Made by a program: the position numbers and the translations under genes. The notes under the pieces are model-generated. The model did not search any database. It was not told the DNA's origin and was given only the letters and a program-made list of their open reading frames with translations. From Bergeyella sp. (GTDB lineage Bacteria > Bacteroidota > Bacteroidia > Flavobacteriales > Weeksellaceae): 64,000 bases of DNA. The stretch covers positions 556,911 to 620,910 of the forward strand of contig SZYB01000001.1 of NCBI GenBank assembly GCA_030263285.1, given 5' to 3'. Every line of letters begins with the position of its first letter. The first letter of the stretch is position 1. Shown piece after piece: positions 46,261 to 53,158 of this stretch.

Positions 46261-46919
46261 AACTTATTAAAAAATTTATGGAAGCATTTTTCTTGAAAAA
46301 ACGGACTGGGATCATCCCAAGTTTACCCAGCCGAAAATCAAGAGCGCAAAGCTATTATTTTTTTTCATCATTACCAAATCTTCAGAAAATTATAGAATGC
46401 GCAGTGTAAAAGTTTTATGCCATAGCCCAAAAGTCCCCAGTATATACACATCACCATCCGAAAGCTTATTTGGATATCCATCCGGAATACTCATTTTCCC
46501 GTCCTTTAATCTTCCCATCTGCTATGGTAAACCGTGCGCCTATTTTAAGATTAAATACCCCAAGTAGCATAGGAATCAAAACCTGCAGGGTGTAAGGTAA
46601 GTGTTGTAAAAAAATAACGTAAACCAAAAATTAATCCTCTACTTAGGGTACAAAGTATTAACACGCTAAACTTACTCCTCCTCACCAACATAAATAATAG
46701 TTGCACCAAACTTCAAATTATCACACGGAGGTATTTCCGTATGAGCCATCCTACACAACCAAACCAAAAGAAAATGTGCCAAAAGATTTATGCCCAGAAA
46801 AAGGCCTGGGTTATAAAAATCCAACTCCACACTTCCAACCCACACTCCCGAGAGAAAACACCCACTAAAACAAAAAACACACCCCTATCATGGTCAGATC
46901 ATAGGTTGCTAACTTCGAA
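46261..46919. other. gene-less stretch with possible minus-strand remnants
   Basis: No intact gene. On the minus strand protein-like pieces occur between stops and frame changes: VELDFYNPGLFLGINLLAHF near 46820, CDNLKFGATIIYVGEEE near 46710 and FNLKIGARFTIADGKIKGRE near 46530. The alternation of hydrophobic and polar residues would fit an eroded outer-membrane barrel, but no family could be named. A plus-strand frame at 46741-46947 looks spurious. The rplK promoter should lie at the left end. Confidence 0.45.
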
Positions 46920-47339
46920 TCAAAAAATTTCCCTCTCAGAAAAATGAAACCGAGATTCTATTTTTGCATTCTCGTCTGAATCGGAACCATGTATTGCATT
47001 TTCTCCTACATTTCTGGCATACAACTTTCTAATCGTCCCATCTTCTGCCTGATCTGGATTGGTAGCCCCTATAAGTTTTCTAAAATCTTCTACTGCATTT
47101 TCTTTCTCCAATACTGCCGCAACTATAGGTCCACTACTCATAAAATCCACAAGCTCCCTGAAAAACGGGCGCCCTTTATGTACATCATAAAATCGCTCTG
47201 CATCGCTCACTGTAAGCTGAGTTTTTTTGAGTGCTTTGAACCTGAAACCCGCCTCCGCAATCTTCCCTAAAATAGCCCCTGTAAAACCTTGTTCTACCGC
47301 ATCGGGCTTTACCATAGTAAACGTTATCTTCCCTGACAT
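46920..47339 (-). CDS. ndk: nucleoside diphosphate kinase
   Basis: 139 residues; transfers the terminal phosphate between NTPs and NDPs through a phospho-histidine. It begins [20 protein letters not shown] and holds the active His117 in [15 protein letters not shown], with [17 protein letters not shown] (about 51-67). Length and motifs are normal. It stands alone between a decayed stretch and the orphan terminator unit upstream. Confidence 0.97.
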   Translation of the reverse strand: MSGKITFTMVKPDAVEQGFTGAILGKIAEAGFRFKALKKTQLTVSDAERFYDVHKGRPFFRELVDFMSSGPIVAAVLEKENAVEDFRKLIGATNPDQAEDGTIRKLYARNVGENAIHGSDSDENAKIESRFHFSEREIF

Positions 47340-47417
47340 ATTACCTTATTTGTTGCTAATTTATAAAAATGTTATTTTCTATTATCAATGTTTTTAATAA
47401 AAAATATTCAAATAAAA

Positions 47418-47425
47418 TATTTTTG
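47418..47425 (+). promoter_or_regulatory. -7 box TATTTTTG of an orphan plus-strand transcript
   Basis: TATTTTTG on the plus strand about 70 nt ahead of a strong terminator, with no long gene between. In an AT-rich gap this could be chance. Confidence 0.35.
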
Positions 47426-47429
47426 GCAC

Positions 47430-47516
47430 AAATATTGTTTTATTTAAAACGATTCTCATGTTTAATTTGAGTTTTCATGGTTATTAGTTTTTACCCAGCT
47501 CCGGCTGGGTTTTTTT
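47430..47516 (+). ncRNA. candidate small RNA or micro-ORF transcript between ndk and rsgA
   Basis: Predicted transcript of about 85 nt from the -7 box to the terminator, antisense in direction to both neighbours but lying in the gap between them. It includes a possible 9-codon frame at 47458-47487 (MFNLSFHGY, stop TAG) ending 5 nt before the terminator stem. A leader peptide would need a downstream plus-strand gene, and none exists. Expression is not shown. Confidence 0.35.
47493..47516 (+). terminator. strong orphan intrinsic terminator
   Basis: ACCCAGC (47493-47499), loop TCCG, GCTGGGT (47504-47510), then six more T. It works only on the plus strand; both neighbouring genes run on the minus strand. 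Confidence 0.8.
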
Positions 47517-47529
47517 GTTTTTTGTACTC

Positions 47530-48447
47530 TTAGCCTGCTTCTTCCAGAACATTCGTATAAGACTGATATCTAGACTTCGGAATCCTCCCCTTGTCTCTGC
47601 TTTCTATCACGGCACACTTTGGTTCGTTGGTATGTAAACAATTGCCAAACTTACAATCTTTTGCGTAAAAGAAAATTTCTGGAAAATAATTTTGTACCTC
47701 CTCCCTTTTTATGTCAATTATCCCAAATTCTTTCAACCCCGGAATATCAATCACACTTCCTCCAAAATCCCAAAAATACATTTGGGCAAAAGAAGTGGTA
47801 TGCCTTCCCTTTGCATTTGCATGAGATATCTCCCCTGTTTTTATATCAACCTGAGGCTGAATTCTTTGAATAAGGGTCGATTTTCCTACACCAGAATGAC
47901 CAAAAAAAACAGAAACTTTATGTGTAAGGTACCCCTTTATACTCTCTATATTTTTATTCGAAATACAAGAGATTTTTATCGTTTTATAGCCTATATTCCT
48001 ATAACTATTCTCTATGCCTTCTATCCATCCTAGTTCTTTTTCATCTAAAAGGTCTGTTTTATTAAACAAAATCAGTGGAGGAATACCGTAAGTCTCACAA
48101 CAGACCAAAAAACGATCCAGAAAACCCAAAGAAGTTTCCGGTAAACGTAGAGTAAATAAAAAACACGCAACATCTATGTTAGATGCAATAATATGAGACT
48201 CTTTTGAAAGATTTACCGATTTTCGTATAAGGTAGTTTTTTCGGGGTTGAATATCCACAATCCATGCAACCTTTTCCTTTTCCAACAAAAACTTCACTCG
48301 GTCTCCCACGGCCAAGGGATTGGTGAGCCTGTTTTTCAAGAGTTTAAACTTTCCTCTTATCCTAGCTTCAAAAACAAGGTTGGTACCAAGTTTTAAAACT
48401 TGGTACCAACTACCGGTAGACTTTATTATCAACCCTTCAAGGTACAT
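47530..48447 (-). CDS. rsgA: ribosome small-subunit-dependent GTPase RsgA
   Basis: Circularly permuted GTPase that checks 30S subunit maturation; 305 residues. An N-terminal OB fold (about 1-75) is followed by NKTDLLD (G4, about 130-136), FFGHSGVGKSTLI (G1, about 182-194) and the zinc module CKFGNCLHTNEPKC (about 263-276). Its ATG overlaps the aroG stop by one base (TAATG), indicating coupled translation. Codons about 13-23 contain a perfect 32-bp palindrome that changes the usual wording of this segment to SWYQVLKLGTNLV. Confidence 0.96.
   Translation of the reverse strand: MYLEGLIIKSTGSWYQVLKLGTNLVFEARIRGKFKLLKNRLTNPLAVGDRVKFLLEKEKVAWIVDIQPRKNYLIRKSVNLSKESHIIASNIDVACFLFTLRLPETSLGFLDRFLVCCETYGIPPLILFNKTDLLDEKELGWIEGIENSYRNIGYKTIKISCISNKNIESIKGYLTHKVSVFFGHSGVGKSTLIQRIQPQVDIKTGEISHANAKGRHTTSFAQMYFWDFGGSVIDIPGLKEFGIIDIKREEVQNYFPEIFFYAKDCKFGNCLHTNEPKCAVIESRDKGRIPKSRYQSYTNVLEEAG
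48379..48410. repeat. perfect 32-bp palindrome inside rsgA
   Basis: Left half GTTGGTACCAAGTTTT is followed at once by its exact reverse complement, with no spacer. It includes two GGTACC sites. The reading frame of rsgA stays open through it. Confidence 0.95.
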
Positions 48448-49544
48448 TACTTGTCTATCATAATACCGTTTTGCACCTCTATGGATTCTTCGTGAATTGC
48501 CTTAAAAACCTTCTCTATAAAAGACTCAGACATTCCTGTTTCCAATGCCTTCGCTCTTGCATAATCCGTGATTACTTTCCAACGATCTGGCTGGAAAATG
48601 GCAATGTTATTCGTTTTTTTTATGCCTCCTATTTTCTCTGATATCTCCATCCTTTCAGACAACAATTGAATAAGTTGAAAATCAATATCAGAGATAGAAG
48701 TTCTATATTTCTCCATATCCTCTTCATACCCCGAAATCTCGGTATTTCTTACTTTAAGATTTGAAATAATGTCCGCAAGCTCCTCCGGAGTTACTTGCTG
48801 TGCTGCATCGCTCCACGCCTCTTCGGGAGAACAATGCGTTTCTATCATAGCTCCTTGATACCCCACATTGAGTGCTTCCTGTGCAATTTCCGAAAGCCCC
48901 ATCCTGTTCCCACAAATATGGGAAGGATCCACTATTATCGGAATATTGGGGAACATATTTCTGAAGTCCAAGGCGATCTGCCAATTGGGAGTGTTTCTGT
49001 ATTTTGTTTTCTGATAAGAAGAAAAACCCCTGTGGATAACCCCTAGATTCTCTATCCCTTGTCCCAATAACCTTTCAAGGGCACCTATCCATAATGCTAA
49101 ATCCGGATTTACTGGGTTTTTTACCAATATAGGCTTATCCGTACCCCGAAGAGCTTGAGCTATCTCCTGAACCGTAAAAGGATTTACGGTGGATCGAGCT
49201 CCTATCCACAACACATCTACATCTGCCTCCAGCGCAGCAAAAACATGATTGGCATTTGCCACCTCTGTTGCTGTTTTTATCCCAAATTCCTCTTTGACTT
49301 TTTTTAGCCAATTAAGTCCTATCACTCCCACTCCCTCAAAACCATTTGGTTTGGTTCTTGGCTTCCAAATCCCTGCCCTAAAAATAGAAACCTCAACAGA
49401 AGACTCCGCTATTCTTCTTGCCGTTTCCATCATCTGAGTTTCACTTTCTGCACTACACGGACCCGCAATTACAAGCGGGTTGGGAAACTCATCAATCCAG
49501 TCACCCGATATATGTACCAAATCTTTATTTTTTTCTTTTTGCAT
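48447..49544 (-). CDS. bifunctional DAHP synthase / chorismate mutase
   Basis: Starting at the ATG at 49544 the protein has 365 residues. The N-terminal ~260 form the KDPG-aldolase-like DAHP synthase found in Bacillus AroA: PLVIAGPCSAES, FRAGIWKPRTKPNGFEGVG, ATEVANANHV, WIGARSTVNPF, PILVKNPVNPD and IIVDPSHICGNR. The C-terminal ~90 are an AroQ-type chorismate mutase (YRTSISDIDFQLIQLLSERM). This joins the entry reaction of the shikimate path with the branch to Phe/Tyr, and usually gives feedback control. Translationally coupled to rsgA downstream. Confidence 0.94.
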   Translation of the reverse strand: MQKEKNKDLVHISGDWIDEFPNPLVIAGPCSAESETQMMETARRIAESSVEVSIFRAGIWKPRTKPNGFEGVGVIGLNWLKKVKEEFGIKTATEVANANHVFAALEADVDVLWIGARSTVNPFTVQEIAQALRGTDKPILVKNPVNPDLALWIGALERLLGQGIENLGVIHRGFSSYQKTKYRNTPNWQIALDFRNMFPNIPIIVDPSHICGNRMGLSEIAQEALNVGYQGAMIETHCSPEEAWSDAAQQVTPEELADIISNLKVRNTEISGYEEDMEKYRTSISDIDFQLIQLLSERMEISEKIGGIKKTNNIAIFQPDRWKVITDYARAKALETGMSESFIEKVFKAIHEESIEVQNGIMIDK

Positions 49545-49612
49545 AAATCTGAACAATTTTCCTTGAAGGAACGATCGCCATTCCCTAATCAGACCACAAA
49601 GTAAGCTATTTT

Positions 49613-51364
49613 TTATGATAAATCAAACAGGAGCAAGTCATCGAGTTCTTTGAGCAAAGGATTAATCTCCACATATTTTTCGAATACCTTCTTCTTCGTT
49701 AGCACTTCTTTTTTTAGATGAACATCTGCAGAAAACTCAATCTTAATTTTATAATGATTAAGTTTATGCTTTAGCCTAGAAAAAAAACTCTCTCTATATT
49801 TCTCAAATTGTAACTTAGCCGATTCTGAGGGATACAAAACAAGCAAAGTATCCTCCTCTTTTTTTACTACACGAAATCGACTGATCGCGTTGTGGTCTAT
49901 CCTATTTTTTTTCTTTACTTCTCTTAAAAACTCTGTCCAATACAGATCTACGTCCGATTGCGAAAAATGATGGGCGGGGAGATTCTGTTCTTCCAATACC
50001 TCTTTTCCATCTTTTTCCTCCTCATTTTTCCCTTCCAGTGCCTCCGCTATAGCAAACTCCGAAGAAAAAACGGGCTTTCTTTTTAATAGCGGCTGAGAAG
50101 TTTTGTGGTATTTTCTCTGCGAAGAATTTTGCTCCGTTCGGGGGACTGCTTCCGCTTTATCTCCCGAAATCGGGAAAACGCCCTCTTCATCCCTTCTCTC
50201 TTTTTTTCCTTTCTCCAGGTCTTGCTGTCTACTTTTTTCTTTTCCCTCTGTATCCTCTTTGCGGAAAGGAGCTAGGATACTAAACTTTTTTTTTTTAAGC
50301 AAACCTTCCTGAGAATGAATACTTGCCAGTTGCATGAGTGCAATTTCTACCGTGAGGCGGGGGTTCTTAGAGCTCTTGTAATGTACATCAGCAATATTAC
50401 AAATTTCTATAGCCGTTACCAGATCTTGAGGAGACCATTTTTTACTTTGTTCAAAAAATTTATTCCTCGTATTCTCCCCTACTTCTATAAGAGAAAGGGT
50501 TTGCATATCCTGCGCCATCATAAGATCTCTGAAATGATTACCCAACCCCGCAATAAACAAATGAACATCAAACCCTCTTTTTATAACCTGATCCAGAGCC
50601 AACAAAATATTTGCGATATCACACTCTAAAGCATAGCCCGCAATACTCAGATATACTTCATAATCCAGTACATTGAGTATTTCTGTTGTTTTGTTAAGAG
50701 TGATATTTTTCTGTGTAAAAGTCGAGATTCTATCAAAAATAGAAAGTGCATCTCTCAGAGCTCCATCCGCCTTTTGAGCAATAAGATACAATGCATCTTT
50801 CTCAAATTTCACCCCTTCTTGTCCAGCAACCGACATCAAGTGTTTTTCTATATCCTCTACGGTAATTCTCTTAAAATCATAAATCTGGCACCGCGACAAA
50901 ATTGTAGGGATGATTTTGTGTTTTTCGGTAGTAGCCAAAATAAATATGGTGTGCTCCGGAGGTTCTTCAAGCGTTTTAAGAAAAGCGTTGAAAGCCGATT
51001 GTGAGAGCATATGTACCTCATCTATGATATACACCTTATATTTTCCTACTTGAGGTGCATATCTTACCTGATCTATCAAATTTCTTATATCATCTACGGA
51101 GTTATTCGAAGCGGCATCCAGCTCATAAATATTATAGGCAAAGCCATCCTCGGAAGTAGACCCGTCTTTCTCATTTATTTTTCTGGCCAAAATCCTAGCG
51201 CAAGTAGTCTTGCCCACCCCTCTGGGTCCACAAAACAAAAGCGCCTGGGCAAGCTGGCCGCTCTCGATGGCTTTCTCCAAGGTATCGGTGACATGCGCCT
51301 GACCCACCACCATACCAAAATCCTGAGGGCGGTATTTTCTAGCAGAAACCACAAAACTTTCCAT
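49613..51364 (-). CDS. dnaX: DNA polymerase III subunit gamma/tau
   Basis: Clamp-loader ATPase, 583 residues. Walker A is GPRGVGKTT (46-54), Walker B is IIDEVHML, the sensor 1 region is IFILATTEKHKI and the SRC motif TILSRCQ is intact. The Cys zinc module that normally follows Walker A is absent; the segment reads ARKINEKDGSTSEDGFAYNI, as I recall for flavobacterial DnaX. After about 370 a charged Lys/Glu-rich linker leads to a tau-like C-terminus. A TACTTTTG box ends 5 nt upstream of the ATG, predicting a leaderless message. Confidence 0.96.
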   Translation of the reverse strand: MESFVVSARKYRPQDFGMVVGQAHVTDTLEKAIESGQLAQALLFCGPRGVGKTTCARILARKINEKDGSTSEDGFAYNIYELDAASNNSVDDIRNLIDQVRYAPQVGKYKVYIIDEVHMLSQSAFNAFLKTLEEPPEHTIFILATTEKHKIIPTILSRCQIYDFKRITVEDIEKHLMSVAGQEGVKFEKDALYLIAQKADGALRDALSIFDRISTFTQKNITLNKTTEILNVLDYEVYLSIAGYALECDIANILLALDQVIKRGFDVHLFIAGLGNHFRDLMMAQDMQTLSLIEVGENTRNKFFEQSKKWSPQDLVTAIEICNIADVHYKSSKNPRLTVEIALMQLASIHSQEGLLKKKKFSILAPFRKEDTEGKEKSRQQDLEKGKKERRDEEGVFPISGDKAEAVPRTEQNSSQRKYHKTSQPLLKRKPVFSSEFAIAEALEGKNEEEKDGKEVLEEQNLPAHHFSQSDVDLYWTEFLREVKKKNRIDHNAISRFRVVKKEEDTLLVLYPSESAKLQFEKYRESFFSRLKHKLNHYKIKIEFSADVHLKKEVLTKKKVFEKYVEINPLLKELDDLLLFDLS

Positions 51365-51369
51365 TGCCC

Positions 51370-51377
51370 CAAAAGTA
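51370..51377 (-). promoter_or_regulatory. -7 box TACTTTTG for dnaX
   Basis: TACTTTTG on the minus strand with only 5 nt between it and the dnaX ATG. Confidence 0.45.
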
Positions 51378-51689
51378 GGGAATATAATTCTAAATCAGAA
51401 AACGTTTTATATCTAAAATCTCTATTAAAATTAAACCCATCCCAACGGTTTCCTCAACCTTACAAAAAATCTCCAGCAGTAAAAAATCAAGTGACAAACA
51501 AGGCACAAGGCATGTGTTACGAAATGCACAATAATTAAGAAAAACCCAATATACTGTAGTAGTATTGAAAATTGTATTGTTTCGTTTTTAAATAAAAGTG
51601 ATGTTTGTGAAAAAGTCCAAATTTCTCAGCCCATCCAAAACAGAAAACCTGGACTCAAACAATAAGCCGTTGAAAAGCTTTAGATTTTT
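51378..51689. other. intergenic stretch with nothing recognised
   Basis: About 310 nt between ppa and dnaX. I see no gene, repeat or clear hairpin here. The dnaX promoter lies at its right end. Confidence 0.5.
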
Positions 51690-52301
51690 TTATTTCAGAA
51701 ACTTCGATTCATAATCAGACAAGGAAGCCCCGATTACTTCTTTTGCGTGCTCTGCTCCATAAATATTTTCTATCCTGCACTTAGCAGGCTCACCAGGCAA
51801 ATTTTTATAGGTAAGAAAATAGTGGATCAGTCTTTTTATCTCTGCTTCCGGCACCTCTGAAATATCTCTAAAATTTCCAAAAACATGATCCCCCACCAGT
51901 ACAGAAATAATCTTGTCATCCGCCTCCCCATCATCTATCATTTTTAGTCCTCCAATAGGTATCGCTTCCAACAAAAAACCTCCAGACCTTACAGGATGAG
52001 AGCTCAATACACAAATATCGAGTGGATCTAAATCTCCTGTAATTACATCCCTCGCACCAGATTTAACAGCCAGTTCCTTCACCTTTTTGTTACAATAAGT
52101 TTTTGGAACAAAGCCGTACAATACAGGAATGATATTGGAAAACTTCTGCGGCCTGTCTATTTTCAGGAGTCCTGATTCTTTGTCTATTTCATACTTAACA
52201 GTATCTGAAGGAACTATCTCTACATATACATTAATCTTTTCCGGCGCACTTTCCCCCGCCGAAACTCCGTGCCAAGGATGTGCCATAAGCTGATTTGTCA
52301 T
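51690..52301 (-). CDS. ppa: inorganic pyrophosphatase, family I
   Basis: Soluble Mg2+-dependent enzyme hydrolysing pyrophosphate to phosphate; 203 residues. Metal-site segments are GDLDPLDICVL (about 109-119) and DGEADDKIISV (about 142-152); YGFVPKTYC and GFLLEAIPIGGLKMID are also typical. Start is the ATG at 52301; an ATG five codons in is possible. It lies downstream of the DUF4249 remnant on the same strand. Confidence 0.95.
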   Translation of the reverse strand: MTNQLMAHPWHGVSAGESAPEKINVYVEIVPSDTVKYEIDKESGLLKIDRPQKFSNIIPVLYGFVPKTYCNKKVKELAVKSGARDVITGDLDPLDICVLSSHPVRSGGFLLEAIPIGGLKMIDDGEADDKIISVLVGDHVFGNFRDISEVPEAEIKRLIHYFLTYKNLPGEPAKCRIENIYGAEHAKEVIGASLSDYESKFLK

Positions 52302-52439
52302 TTTGTAAGAAGTTATATAATTTAGCCTTTAGAATCTTTCTCTTTGCTCTTGTTTCAATAAATTTAGCCTCTGAGAGAAGATTTTTCTCCATGCAAGATA
52401 ATTGTCTTTTTTCCATTATTTTTTCGGAAGGCAAAGTAA

Positions 52440-53158
52440 CATAAATTATACTATAATTGCACCATATTATCCAATAATGTGATTTCCTTCTCTGCGAGGT
52501 GTGTGCAAAAAAAATACCCCAAAACTTCATTACTGATTTTACTCTTGGCGGATTTCTTATAGACCTCGGTTTTCTCCACTCTAAAAAATACTAAAAGTCG
52601 CACTGAAATAGTTATGCACATTACCGTCTATATTCTGCATTCTACATATGCTGTGTCCCCTACAATTACTTTATATATTTTATTTGTCGTTGAGAAATTT
52701 TATTTTTTCCGTATTAGGAAGGCCGTTATTCATACCATCTAAACATAGGATAAAACCACTTTTGGGAATTATCGTTTATTGTATATTGTTGATGGCAAAA
52801 CGATAACGATTTCCTTAATACTTTGGGATCTATAAAACAGGTAAAATATTATAGATTAATTTTCTCCCCCCCTCCTAAGAAAATTCCTGTAAAATATCAT
52901 TAAAACTTACCACTTCCTGCATTGTACTTCTGGCCGTATATGTTCTTGCGATTCTAGACTGTGTATTCTATAGGGTCTCCAACAAAAGAAGCAGGAGTCT
53001 GATATTCTCCGTTATCTACGTACCTTAGGATTTCTTCCTGTCCCTCGTTTTCCTTCAAAATAACTCTAGCATTGGTCACTGGGAAACATTGAGTTCCTTT
53101 GCAAGTATAAACTTTATTACTTTTATTATAGATAGAGCCTTATGATCTGTTTCATGAT
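52440..53158 (-). pseudogene. decayed DUF4249 outer-membrane partner gene
   Basis: No intact frame, but pieces of a DUF4249 protein appear in the right order on the minus strand: PVTNARVILKENEGQEEILR and YQTPASFVGDPIEYTV, then ARTYTARSTMQEVVSFNDIL in another frame, NRYRFAINNIQ and CLDGMNNGLPNT, RMQNIDGNVHNYF, and finally MKFWGIFFAHTSQRRKSHY, like the family's C-terminal ALGYFSAHT segment. Stops and frameshifts separate all of them. DUF4249 genes usually follow a TonB-receptor gene, as here directly after the intact receptor, so the pair has lost one half. Confidence 0.78.

Noticed and set aside
46229-46919. Remnants of nusG or secE upstream of rplK
   Set aside because: I looked for NusG KOW-domain and SecE helix wording in both strands and saw neither; the fragments look like a barrel protein instead.
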